Positions 24,240-31,020 of a stretch of 31,740 nucleotides of DNA are shown here, piece by piece. The position numbers were made by a program, and so were the translations under genes. The notes beneath the pieces are model-generated. The model was not told the origin of the DNA. It saw only the letters and a list, made by a program, of their open reading frames with translations, and made no database searches. Origin of the DNA: CAYHSR01 sp043821725 (lineage in GTDB: Bacteria > Patescibacteriota > Patescibacteriia > Magasanikbacterales > GWA2-37-8); the NCBI GenBank assembly GCA_043821725.1, contig JBDRCM010000046.1:1-31740 (forward strand), written 5' to 3'. Position 1 is the stretch's first letter, and the number at the start of each line of letters is the position of its first letter.

Positions 24240-24257
24240 ACAGAGAGCAATCTCTGT
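24240..24257 (+). promoter_or_regulatory. 5'-end GNRA-loop hairpin of the ftsZ transcript
   Basis: ACAGAGA (24240-24246) pairs perfectly with TCTCTGT (24251-24257) around a GCAA tetraloop. The predicted +1 (24241) falls at its first bases, so the mRNA would begin with this stem. TGTTTT follows, so early termination is also conceivable. Confidence 0.6.
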
Positions 24258-24276
24258 TGTTTTAATTAAGGACTCA

Positions 24277-24342
24277 ATGAATACATTTTTTATTCAACAT
24301 ATTAATTTCATAATTTTTTATAAAAATATATGCCACAAGTAA
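24277..24342 (+). CDS. Possible 21-aa leader peptide overlapping the ftsZ start
   Basis: ATG 24277 is preceded by AAGGA (24268-24272) and opens a 21-codon frame (starting MNTFFIQHINF) that ends with TAA at 24340-24342. That stop lies just past the ftsZ ATG (24330), in another frame. ftsZ has no Shine-Dalgarno sequence of its own, so translation of the leader could deliver ribosomes to it by re-initiation. The frame is short and AT-rich, and may be chance. Confidence 0.35.
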   Translation: MNTFFIQHINFIIFYKNICHK

Positions 24343-25541
24343 AACCTGACATAGAAACTTTCGCTAAAATTAAAGTCATAGGAGTTGGAGGAGGAGGCGG
24401 ATCGGCTGTTAAGAGAATGGTTTCCGGAAGGATTCGCGGAGTTGATTTTGTGGCTTTGAATACTGATGTGCAGGCGCTCCATCACAATACAGCGCCAAAC
24501 AAAATGCATATAGGCAAGGGTGTAACTCGCGGATTGGGAGCGGGTATGTATCCTGAAGTTGGCAGAAAAGCGGCTGAAGAATCGCAAAATGAAATCCGTG
24601 ATTTGGTTAAGGATACTGACATGGTTTTCATCACTTGCGGTCTTGGCGGAGGTACCGGATCCGGAGCGTCTCCAATTGTGGCTGCGGCCGCTAAAGAAGC
24701 AGGCGCTTTGACTGTGGCAGTGGTGACTAAGCCGTTTTCTTTTGAAGGACCTCAACGGCTGGATATTGCCGAGGCCGCATGGAATGATTTGGCAAACAGT
24801 GTTGACGCGATAATCACCATTCCAAACGATCGTATCTTGCAAATGATAGACAAAAAAACAACACTGCTTGATTCATTTCAGATTGTTGATGATGTTCTTC
24901 GCCAGGGCGTCCAAGGCATAGCTGAACTTATAACAATCCCCGGCATAATCAATGTTGATTTTGCGGATGTGAAAACAATTATGCTTAACGCTGGCTCTGC
25001 GTTAATGGGTATTGGAAGCGGAACCGGAGAAAAAAAGGCAACTGAAGCGGCCAAGGCCGCAATATCAAGCCCTTTGCTTGAGCTTTCTATTGATGGAGCA
25101 AGTGGCATTTTGTTTACCATCACCGGAGGTCCTGACTTAACAATGGATGAAGTGAATGAAGCCGCTAAAATTATTACAAGCTCCGCCAGTGAAAACGCCA
25201 GAATTATTTTTGGAGCCAATATAGATGATGATTTGAAAGATACAGTCAATATAACGGTAATAGCCACTGGATTTGATGACAGGAGGCCGGCTTTAGAGAT
25301 TGAGCGCGACATGGGAAACGACATGTTTTTTAGTAATAATTCAAAAATACCATTCAGCAATTTCGCCCGCAAGCAAAAGAAAGATGAAGAAGAAGATGAA
25401 AAACAGTTTAAAAGAATAGTAACTTCAGATGTTGGAATAGACAAAGACAATGAAAAGCCCAAGAGGGTGGTAAACAGCCAACAAAGCGAAGATGAAGAGC
25501 TGGAGATACCCGCATTTATCAGAAAAAAAATGGGGATGTAG
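24330..25541 (+). CDS. ftsZ: Cell division protein FtsZ
   Basis: This 403-aa tubulin-like GTPase forms the division ring. The N-terminal glycine loop KVIGVGGGGGSAVKRM (about 15-30), the tubulin signature GGGTGSG (106-112), the NDRILQ segment and the T7 synergy loop (NVDFADVKT) are intact. A charged linker (KKDEEEDEKQF) leads to the conserved C-terminal peptide EIPAFIRKK, which binds FtsA. No Shine-Dalgarno sequence precedes the ATG; a short upstream frame overlaps the start. Promoter and 5' hairpin are described separately. FtsA upstream and FtsZ form the usual division pair. Confidence 0.97.
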   Translation: MPQVKPDIETFAKIKVIGVGGGGGSAVKRMVSGRIRGVDFVALNTDVQALHHNTAPNKMHIGKGVTRGLGAGMYPEVGRKAAEESQNEIRDLVKDTDMVFITCGLGGGTGSGASPIVAAAAKEAGALTVAVVTKPFSFEGPQRLDIAEAAWNDLANSVDAIITIPNDRILQMIDKKTTLLDSFQIVDDVLRQGVQGIAELITIPGIINVDFADVKTIMLNAGSALMGIGSGTGEKKATEAAKAAISSPLLELSIDGASGILFTITGGPDLTMDEVNEAAKIITSSASENARIIFGANIDDDLKDTVNITVIATGFDDRRPALEIERDMGNDMFFSNNSKIPFSNFARKQKKDEEEDEKQFKRIVTSDVGIDKDNEKPKRVVNSQQSEDEELEIPAFIRKKMGM

Positions 25542-25557
25542 GGTTCAAAAGGCAATA

Positions 25558-25587
25558 TTGAGATTGTTTTTAGAGTGCTAATATGAT
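25558..25587 (+). promoter_or_regulatory. Sigma70-like promoter of nrdR
   Basis: TTGAGA (25558-25563), an 18-bp spacer and TATGAT (25582-25587) lie just after ftsZ. The predicted +1 is about 25594, about 32 bases before the nrdR ATG. Confidence 0.65.
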
Positions 25588-25594
25588 ATAGTAA

Positions 25595-25625
25595 AGGCGC
25601 GCATCAAGCGCGCTTGAACTTTTTT
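25595..25625 (+). terminator. Hairpin and T6 tract abutting the nrdR start codon
   Basis: GCGCGC (25597-25602) pairs with GCGCGC (25608-25613), extended by a G-U and an A-U pair, loop ATCAA. After GAAC comes a run of six T ending directly at the nrdR ATG. It can be the ftsZ terminator, an attenuator of nrdR, or both; it also sits at the predicted nrdR transcript 5' end. Confidence 0.55.
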
Positions 25626-26069
25626 ATGCACTGTCCTGTCTGCAAAAATAAAAATACTTCTGTTGTTGATTCTCGCCCTGCTGAGGATGGATTTGCAATA
25701 CGCAGGCGCCGGGAATGCGAGAAATGCCGTTATCGCTTTTCCACAGTTGAAGAGATGGAACTTTTGGATGTTGTTGTAGTAAAAAGGAACGGCAACAGGG
25801 AAAGTTATATAAGAGAGAAGCTTGAAAACGGTATAAAAAAATCACTTACTAAACGCGCATACACACACGATAAATTTAAGCGCTTGATACATAATATTGA
25901 GCGGGATATTCAAAAAAAGAAAACGCGTGAAATTTCCAGCAGTACGCTTGGAGAGATAATAATGAAGCGGTTGAAGCGTTTTGACAAAGTCGCTTATATC
26001 AGATTTGCCAGCGTTTATAGGGATTTTAAAGACGTAAAAACATTTAGCACTGAATTAAAAAAAATTTAA
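25626..26069 (+). CDS. nrdR: Transcriptional regulator NrdR
   Basis: This 147-aa repressor of ribonucleotide reductase genes senses ATP/dATP. The N-terminal zinc ribbon has Cys3, Cys6, Cys31 and Cys34 (MHCPVCKN ... RRRECEKCRYRF), followed by the ATP-cone domain (about 49-135: VVVVKRNGNRESYIREKLENG). The family almost always starts MHCPxC, so ATG 25626 is chosen over the TTG at 25614. No Shine-Dalgarno sequence is present. It is followed after 3 bases by a small membrane protein gene and then pyk. No reductase gene lies in the window, and no clear NrdR box was recognised near it. Confidence 0.95.
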   Translation: MHCPVCKNKNTSVVDSRPAEDGFAIRRRRECEKCRYRFSTVEEMELLDVVVVKRNGNRESYIREKLENGIKKSLTKRAYTHDKFKRLIHNIERDIQKKKTREISSSTLGEIIMKRLKRFDKVAYIRFASVYRDFKDVKTFSTELKKI

Positions 26070-26072
26070 TAT

Positions 26073-26582
26073 ATGTTTAGGCACAATAAAAAAAAGCCAC
26101 TGGATGAGCCGCGAAAAGAGCAGGATGACAAATCCGGCTTAAGCGGGTCAAACAGTGAGAAAGAGCAAGCGCGCGCGACAAAAGAGAATAAAAAGAATAA
26201 AGGCGCAAAAAAAATTCAATCGCGCGAACTGGATTTGTCGGCTGATGAAGAAAGCGTGGCTATGGAAGAGCCGTCAATTCGCGAACTGCTTGAAAAGAAT
26301 TTAAAGTGGTCCCAGATTATTTACGAGCAAAATCGTAAGATAAACAGGAAGATGCTTTGGTCGGCCATATTCGGCTGGTTGCGTCTAATTATAATATTAG
26401 CTCCCATTATTTTGGCTGTATTGTTTCTTCCGCCGATATTAAAGGAATTGTGGAATTATTATACAACTTTGGGAATTGGAACCGGCGATGCAAGTTCTTC
26501 ATCTCAAGGGATTAACAATTTGCTGAACGGAAACAGTATATTGCCGGAACAAATCCAAAAGATCAAAGAACTGCTTAAATAA
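26073..26582 (+). CDS. Small single-helix membrane protein, function unknown
   Basis: The 169-aa protein is not recognised as a named family. Residues 1-60 are highly charged and low in complexity (Lys/Glu/Ser-rich). Residues about 66-94 form a likely amphipathic or coiled helix (PSIRELLEKNLKWSQIIYE). One membrane segment follows at about 95-122 (WLRLIIILAPIILAVLFLPP), then a short Ser/Gly tail. The layout predicts a membrane protein with a sizeable cytoplasmic N-terminal part. It sits 3 bases after nrdR and 1 base before pyk, so it belongs to that transcript, but this does not reveal its role. CPR genomes often carry small proteins of this type. Confidence 0.75.
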   Translation: MFRHNKKKPLDEPRKEQDDKSGLSGSNSEKEQARATKENKKNKGAKKIQSRELDLSADEESVAMEEPSIRELLEKNLKWSQIIYEQNRKINRKMLWSAIFGWLRLIIILAPIILAVLFLPPILKELWNYYTTLGIGTGDASSSSQGINNLLNGNSILPEQIQKIKELLK

Positions 26583-26583
26583 T

Positions 26584-28023
26584 ATGATCAAGCAGACAAA
26601 AATAGGCGCTACAATAGGCCCATCCTGCAAAGATTTACCAATCTTGATAAAGATGATAAAGGCGGGCATGAATTTTGCGCGCTTAAATTTTTCTCACGGT
26701 AGCTATGAAGACCACGGTGATTTGATCGTTAACTTACGCAAGGCAGAAGAAATATGTAGTCAGCCAATAGCCATTTTGCAGGATTTACAAGGCCCGAAAA
26801 TTCGGCTTGGCGCACTGCCTGTCAAAGGTACAGCCATTAAAGTAGGACAACAAATTATTTTAAATACAGGTATAAATGTCGTTAAAGAGGGCAAAATTCC
26901 AATTGATTATCCTGATCTGCACTCTTTTTTACATCCAAAACACAGAATTTTAATTGACGACGGCCACATTGAGCTGAAAGTGATCCGCGTTGAAGGCAAA
27001 GAGATAATATGCCACATAATCGAAGGAGGAACGCTTTATTCGCATAAAGGATTGAATCTTCCTGACACTGAGCTGTCCATACCCGTTCTTACTGAAAAAG
27101 ATAGGGCTGATTTGAAGTTCGGAGTTGACATGGAGGTTGATATGATAGCTTTGTCATTTGTAAAGTGCGCAAAAGATATATTGGATCTTCGTTTTTTAAT
27201 TAAAGAGCATGAAGTGGAAATGGGTAAAAAAAACTCGTCTCCAATCTCAATAATAGCCAAGATAGAACGCCATGAAGCACTTGTTAATTTGGATGAAATT
27301 ATGGAAGTGGCTGACGGCGTAATGGTTGCGCGTGGAGATCTTGGGCTGGAAATGCCGGCCGCTGAAGTTCCATTGGCGCAAAAGCATATTATTGACATAG
27401 CAAATCAACTGTCCAAGCCGGCAATTGTTGCAACACAGATGCTTGACTCTATGCGAGAAAACAGGCGCCCCACCAGAGCTGAAGTAAGCGATGTTGCCAA
27501 TGCCGTCATTGACCACGCTGATGCGCTTTTGTTGACGAATGAAACAGCAGTTGGCAAGCATCCCATCTTAACAATTAAAACAATGGCTGACATTATTAGA
27601 ACTATTGAAAAATCTTCGTATGATGATACCGGCTTGCCCAAAGTCAGAAAAAAAGGAACCAAGATTGACACCGCAATTACAGAGTTAGCGCGTATTTTAT
27701 CTGAAGAAGTCAATGCCGAACTTATTTTGACAGCTTCAATATCCGGAGAAACAGGTCGGCTGATAAGTCATGTGCGTCCTAATCTTACAATCTTAGTAGG
27801 TTCAACATCGCAACGCGTCATGAGACAGCTCAATATTTCGTGGGGAGTGCGACCGTTTTTTTTACAGCCATGCCATTCAATTGAAGAGCTTATAGAAAGG
27901 TCAATCGCTTTCATTAAGAAGAACAAAATAGCCCGCCAAGGCGAGCTTATGATTGTTGTTGCAGGGGAGCCGGTAGGCCACGCAGGCAATGTCAATCTTG
28001 TTGAAGTAAGAGAGATTACTTAG
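26584..28023 (+). CDS. pyk: Pyruvate kinase
   Basis: This 479-aa glycolytic enzyme converts PEP and ADP to pyruvate and ATP in the cytoplasm. Present are the N-terminal TKIGATIGPS, the substrate-binding FARLNFSHG (about 31-39), LQGPKIRLG in the first barrel strands, the family signature around Lys226 (IIAKIERHEALVNLDEIM), the metal/PEP site VARGDLGLEM (248-257) and ATQMLDSM. The C-terminal regulatory-type domain follows, without the extra PEP-utilising domain some bacteria add. Length and catalytic residues are normal. It is the last gene of the nrdR group. With the PEP-synthase-like ATP-binding protein at 4854-5831 it is the second protein here tied to the pyruvate/PEP node. Confidence 0.97.
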   Translation: MIKQTKIGATIGPSCKDLPILIKMIKAGMNFARLNFSHGSYEDHGDLIVNLRKAEEICSQPIAILQDLQGPKIRLGALPVKGTAIKVGQQIILNTGINVVKEGKIPIDYPDLHSFLHPKHRILIDDGHIELKVIRVEGKEIICHIIEGGTLYSHKGLNLPDTELSIPVLTEKDRADLKFGVDMEVDMIALSFVKCAKDILDLRFLIKEHEVEMGKKNSSPISIIAKIERHEALVNLDEIMEVADGVMVARGDLGLEMPAAEVPLAQKHIIDIANQLSKPAIVATQMLDSMRENRRPTRAEVSDVANAVIDHADALLLTNETAVGKHPILTIKTMADIIRTIEKSSYDDTGLPKVRKKGTKIDTAITELARILSEEVNAELILTASISGETGRLISHVRPNLTILVGSTSQRVMRQLNISWGVRPFFLQPCHSIEELIERSIAFIKKNKIARQGELMIVVAGEPVGHAGNVNLVEVREIT

Positions 28024-28042
28024 TGATTAAGTAGCTATTTAA

Positions 28043-28609
28043 TCAAAAAAAAGACGGCCTGAATTTTTTTTGGCTTGGATTCTTGTCAATTTCGCTCGTT
28101 TTTTCAGAAACATTGTTTTTTTGTATGGAGCCGATGCCGGAATGGATATTCAAATCTTTTTTTCCTATGGTTTCTGATGTGCTTTTGTGTTGTATTGCAC
28201 TACGGCTGGCTGTTCCTCCTGTTTTAATATCTTCGCTGAATTGCTCTTCTATACGATCCTGAACTTCAGGCCGTTTTTCAAAATGTTTAAGCAGGCGGTT
28301 CTTTAAAATATTTTTGGCAAATTGGTCAGAGCTTAACTTTTTATTTTTTGCAATGATTTTGCGAAATAATAATTTTTGGTCTGCATTTGATAATCCTCCG
28401 CTTCTCATCTTTTTCTTATATAAAGGGTTGTCAAATGCTTCTATTATGTGATCTTTGTATTCTTTTAAAGGGTGCAAAGTATCTGAACTGCTTAACATGG
28501 CGCGATTTAAAGAAGACGCAAGATTTGCATATGATACTCCGGTGCCTTTTGCCACGCTGAATTTATTGAAATTTTGTGGCTTGGGTAATTTTGCGATATC
28601 AATTGGCAT
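28043..28609 (-). CDS. Hypothetical soluble protein downstream of the nuclease gene
   Basis: This 188-aa protein is not recognised. There is no signal peptide or membrane helix. The first ~125 residues look helical and basic (LPKPQNFNKFSVAKGTG; KKKMRSGGLSNADQKLLFRKI; AKNILKNRLLKHFEKR), followed by a Ser/Thr/Lys-rich tail, probably disordered. It starts 2 bases after the stop of the nuclease gene (28612-29118), so the two are almost certainly one transcript. The 19-base gap to pyk, whose end faces it, contains a short GATTAA/TTAATC inverted repeat but no clear terminator for pyk. Confidence 0.7.
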   Translation of the reverse strand: MPIDIAKLPKPQNFNKFSVAKGTGVSYANLASSLNRAMLSSSDTLHPLKEYKDHIIEAFDNPLYKKKMRSGGLSNADQKLLFRKIIAKNKKLSSDQFAKNILKNRLLKHFEKRPEVQDRIEEQFSEDIKTGGTASRSAIQHKSTSETIGKKDLNIHSGIGSIQKNNVSEKTSEIDKNPSQKKFRPSFF

Positions 28610-28611
28610 AA

Positions 28612-29118
28612 TTATTTTTGATTAGTACAGGCATTGTCAGCCCACAGTCCTTTTTTTTCTGTTTTTGATTTTTCTTGCGCTGATTTGAATTCCTGTTTGT
28701 AATATACATCCGGCAAATATGCTTTTGCGATCGCGAATCCGTTTTCAACCAAATATTGATTTACAAAAATATTATCAACATAAACATAGCGCAATAATCG
28801 TCCATATTTGTCTTTGTTTGATATGTCTTTTGCCATGCGTATTTGGGCGCCATTTACCAATTTTTTATTTGCGTTTGTTGATTCATCTGCAAAGCATTGG
28901 CCTGTTTGCGTTTTTTTCTGCGTTTCAGGCGCGTCAATGCCTATATATCTTACAGTGCGTCCATCAGTAAGTTGGATTGTGTCTCCGTCAATCACATATT
29001 TTACAGTGCCAAATTCACCGCGCAATTCACGGTTGGGAATATATGAAAACAAGGCATAGCTGATGGCTCCGACAAGCAAGAGCGCGTAAACAATGTACTT
29101 TTCGTATTTAATGTGCAT
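28612..29118 (-). CDS. Membrane-anchored staphylococcal-nuclease-type (thermonuclease) protein
   Basis: The 168-aa protein has an N-terminal membrane helix (about 9-26), which could be an uncleaved anchor or a signal, followed by an SNase-like OB-fold domain (about 36-165). The substrate/calcium segment VKYVIDGDTIQL, catalytic Arg57 and Glu65 in RYIGIDAPE, and the second catalytic arginine in DKYGRLLRYVYVD (Arg107) are intact, so it should cleave DNA and RNA outside the membrane in a calcium-dependent way. CPR cells often lack nucleotide synthesis, so nucleotide scavenging is a reasonable inference. It is the first gene of a two-gene minus-strand transcript. Confidence 0.9.
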   Translation of the reverse strand: MHIKYEKYIVYALLLVGAISYALFSYIPNRELRGEFGTVKYVIDGDTIQLTDGRTVRYIGIDAPETQKKTQTGQCFADESTNANKKLVNGAQIRMAKDISNKDKYGRLLRYVYVDNIFVNQYLVENGFAIAKAYLPDVYYKQEFKSAQEKSKTEKKGLWADNACTNQK

Positions 29119-29134
29119 ATTAGAGGGAATTTGG

Positions 29135-29171
29135 GGCGCCGCACTGAATGGTTGGTTGGATGCGCGGCGCC
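29135..29171. repeat. GC-rich inverted repeat upstream of the nuclease gene
   Basis: GGCGCCGC (29135-29142) pairs perfectly with GCGGCGCC (29164-29171) around 21 bases. No T-tract follows on either strand, so it is not an intrinsic terminator. It lies just upstream of the nuclease start on the minus strand and could be an operator or leader structure. Confidence 0.5.
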
Positions 29172-29173
29172 AG

Positions 29174-29377
29174 ATGGCAAAAGAAGCAGTAAGTCATCAC
29201 TTGCCGTATTTTCTTGAGGCAAGCTTGAGCATGATGCGACAAATCACCGAAATCAGTGTTTCACACGCTCCTGTCACCAAATCAATGGCATCTATTGCCA
29301 ATCTCATGGGCTTCTCCTTGGTTGAAAGAGCCGTTAACGAGCTGTCAAATTATAGTGCTAAAAATAGCAATTCCTAA
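29174..29377 (+). CDS. Possible small protein (67 aa) between two minus-strand genes
   Basis: An open frame from ATG 29174 encodes a Met/Ser-rich, mildly amphipathic peptide (HHLPYFLEASLSMMRQ; MASIANLMGFSLVERAVNEL). The frame stays open upstream to 29093, but that part would overlap the nuclease start. Its composition looks more gene-like than the surrounding intergenic DNA, and it fills an otherwise empty 297-base gap. There is no recognised family, no Shine-Dalgarno sequence and no clear promoter. Confidence 0.3.
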   Translation: MAKEAVSHHLPYFLEASLSMMRQITEISVSHAPVTKSMASIANLMGFSLVERAVNELSNYSAKNSNS

Positions 29378-29415
29378 TTTAATATATTATACAGTTAAAA
29401 CATCAAACCGTAAAA

Positions 29416-30315
29416 TCATTTTTTGTGTTTTAAAAAAATGAGCTGTAAAGGTATTAAGAATAAGTTGTTGGCAACCGCGTATATAACAACGGGCAATGCA
29501 ACTGTTTCATTGAATAGGGAAAGCGCTATTACAGTTGCAAGCGTGAAATTTTTATAGCTTGCCGCGATTCCATATGTGATTTTTTCTTTTTTATCGTTTC
29601 CAAACAAATATCCAAGCAGAAAATTGATGGATATGAGGACAAAAGCCAAGCAAATTAAAACCAGAGATAATTTGATGTTTGAAACAATTAAATTTCTTAC
29701 CGGAGAAACAATCCCTATCATTATCAAGAATAACAAAGCAATGGATATTGTAGAGCCGTAATCATTGAGAGGTTTTTTAAGCCGGGTTTTGCCGATTATT
29801 TCAGCTGCCACTATCGGAATAACGACAAGTTTGAATATCGCAATGCCCATTGCCACAGCGTCAACTTTAATTGACGCGCCGGCAAACAACAACACAAGCA
29901 GTGGAATTGTTATCGGGCTGATTAAATTGGAAAAAGAAGTAATAACTAGCGCTTTAACAGGTGTTCCGCCGTACAGCTTGGATAGAAAAATCACGGCCAT
30001 GCCTGAACAAATAACCGTGCTTATTATCAGGCCTAAAAAAATTTCAGAGCTTACAAATGGTTTAATAAGCAATACAAGCAGGGGAGAGCAAAAATGTATA
30101 ATGCTCAAGATTACCAGAAATTCTTTATACTCTTTTAAGCTTTTAATTATTTTCTTTATGGTAACATCCAGGCAACTCAAGAACATCAATACCATTAATA
30201 AATAGCCGATGTATGGTTTTAAAAAAAGGCCGGGAGTCGGAAATGCAAAGCTTATAACAATGGCAGTGATTATTATTATCCAAATGTTCGCTTTTAATTT
30301 TGATTCTAGATTCAT
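29416..30315 (-). CDS. Bile acid:sodium symporter (SBF/BART) family transporter
   Basis: This 299-aa membrane protein has about nine or ten hydrophobic helices, the normal size for bacterial SBF-type transporters. Typical features are the early CLDV segment after helix 2, the GTPVKALVITSFSNLISPITIP stretch in the middle (Asn and Pro in a broken helix, as in sodium-binding crossover regions) and the late segment SYKNFTLATVIALSLF before the last helices. Family members move bile acids, pantoate or other organic anions with sodium; the actual substrate cannot be read from the sequence. ATG 30315 is the start. The gene stands alone, with a hairpin repeat at 30339-30378 upstream. Confidence 0.85.
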   Translation of the reverse strand: MNLESKLKANIWIIIITAIVISFAFPTPGLFLKPYIGYLLMVLMFLSCLDVTIKKIIKSLKEYKEFLVILSIIHFCSPLLVLLIKPFVSSEIFLGLIISTVICSGMAVIFLSKLYGGTPVKALVITSFSNLISPITIPLLVLLFAGASIKVDAVAMGIAIFKLVVIPIVAAEIIGKTRLKKPLNDYGSTISIALLFLIMIGIVSPVRNLIVSNIKLSLVLICLAFVLISINFLLGYLFGNDKKEKITYGIAASYKNFTLATVIALSLFNETVALPVVIYAVANNLFLIPLQLIFLKHKK

Positions 30316-30338
30316 ATGTTTGTCGGGGTTATTGGACG

Positions 30339-30378
30339 CCTGCCTGTCGGTTTACCTGCAGATAGGTAGGCAGGCAGG
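30339..30378. repeat. CCTGCCTG/CAGGCAGG inverted repeat
   Basis: CCTGCCTG (30339-30346) and CAGGCAGG (30371-30378) are perfect inverted copies enclosing a second small stem TACCT/AGGTA. GCCTGCCTGCTGG recurs at about 31267-31279, so this is likely a dispersed intergenic repeat. It lies upstream of the SBF transporter gene. Confidence 0.6.
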
Positions 30379-30440
30379 AAGTGGGAACCTATTTGGCTAA
30401 GAATATAGGTTTTGATTAATATCTATCATTTTGAGTATAC

Positions 30441-30449
30441 TGTGGATAA
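30441..30449 (-). other. Perfect DnaA-box sequence
   Basis: TGTGGATAA is the exact reverse complement of the consensus DnaA box TTATCCACA. It lies 12 bases upstream of the -35 of the small-RNA promoter. A second perfect copy is at 31454-31462. A single box is not an origin; it may be chance or a DnaA-responsive site. Confidence 0.35.
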
Positions 30450-30461
30450 AATTGTTGGGTA

Positions 30462-30490
30462 TTGACAAAATCGTGAATATGGTGTATATT
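30462..30490 (+). promoter_or_regulatory. Sigma70-like promoter of the small RNA
   Basis: A perfect TTGACA (30462-30467), a 17-bp spacer and TATATT (30485-30490). The predicted +1 is 30497, exactly the first base of the RNA's closing helix. Confidence 0.85.
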
Positions 30491-30496
30491 ACTTAT

Positions 30497-30598
30497 GTAA
30501 GCATTTGTGAGGGCTTTGGCTCTCCAGCGGTGGACACAGTTAAACCGCAGACAAGTGTTTACAAAAAGGCGTCAACCGTTAGGATGATCGCTTTTTTT
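30497..30598 (+). ncRNA. Structured small RNA (about 100 nt), family not recognised
   Basis: Between a strong promoter and an intrinsic terminator lies a compact fold. Helix P1 is 12 bp with no mismatch: GTAAGCATTTGT (30497-30508) with ACAAGTGTTTAC (30551-30562), including two G-U pairs. It encloses hairpin P2, GAGGGC-TTTG-GCTCTC (30509-30524), and hairpin P3, GCGGT (30527-30531) with ACCGC (30544-30548), giving a three-way junction. The terminator stem follows at 30569-30591 with seven T. No credible protein frame lies inside. I compared it by eye with 4.5S RNA, RNase P, tmRNA, hammerhead and purine, TPP and c-di-GMP riboswitches and saw no match. A plus-strand riboswitch is unlikely because only a converging gene follows. 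Confidence 0.7.
30569..30598 (+). terminator. Terminator of the small RNA, probably bidirectional
   Basis: GCGTCA (30569-30574) pairs with TGA-T-CGC (30585-30591, one bulged T), with an inner CC/GG pair around GTTA, then T7 (30592-30598). On the minus strand the same stem is followed by a T5 tract (30564-30568 complement), so it can also end the gene at 30600-30899, whose stop lies next to it. Confidence 0.8.
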
Positions 30599-30599
30599 G

Positions 30600-30899
30600 T
30601 TAATCTTCTTCTAAATTACCTGTATACAATATCTTTTTTTTACCGCCAATCCCATCGGTTTCTTTTCTCCAAGATGGATATATACTCCAAAAAAAAGGCA
30701 GACCTCCCTCAATTTCTTTTACAACAACTTTAAAACGTACGCCAATAGAAACAATTATTGAAATAAATACATAGTATTTAACGAGTTTAGATGGACAATA
30801 AATTGAGTCTAAGTTATCATAATAATGTTTAGCCTCCTTCTTAATTTTTGTAAATTTTTCTTCACTAATTTTCATACTTTGTTTGATTTTTATTATCAT
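30600..30899 (-). CDS. Small protein, possibly an internally deleted member of a CPR family
   Basis: The 99-aa frame has a charged N-terminal part (EEKFTKIKKEAKHYYDNLDSIYCP) and a C-terminal part with VRFKVVVKEIEGGLPFFWSIYP, then a KKKILYTGNLEED end. From memory, this ending (KVVV-x-I-x-GG-x-FWSI-P ... GN-x-EED) occurs in longer CPR proteins of about 150-170 aa where a further 50-70 residues separate the two parts, so this copy may have lost its middle. The function of that family is not known to me. The start is ATG 30899 or ATG 30875. It converges on the small RNA and shares its terminator. No membrane helix is certain, although VKYYVFISIIVSIGV is hydrophobic. Confidence 0.55.
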   Translation of the reverse strand: MIIKIKQSMKISEEKFTKIKKEAKHYYDNLDSIYCPSKLVKYYVFISIIVSIGVRFKVVVKEIEGGLPFFWSIYPSWRKETDGIGGKKKILYTGNLEED

Positions 30900-30945
30900 A
30901 GCCTATTTGCTCTTTGTTGTAAACCGTTTGAACTTTATCAATAAA

Positions 30946-30975
30946 AAAAATCAACTGCTTTATTAAGTTGATTTT
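30946..30975. terminator. A/T-rich hairpin, terminator-like on both strands
   Basis: AAAATCAACT (30947-30956) pairs perfectly with AGTTGATTTT (30966-30975), flanked by an A-tract on the left and T on the right. It lies upstream of the gene at 30600-30899. No gene is seen that would end here on the plus strand, so its purpose is unclear. Confidence 0.45.
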
Positions 30976-31020
30976 GATTTGTTATGTCGCAATTGCTGAA
31001 CGAAACTCGAACCTTTTTTG

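Noticed and set aside
24318..25555. Two minus-strand frames (174 and 225 codons).
   Set aside because: They lie entirely over ftsZ, which is unambiguous.
30431..30733. A 100-codon plus-strand frame over the small RNA.
   Set aside because: It runs through the promoter, the structured RNA and its terminator, and the peptide has no family features.
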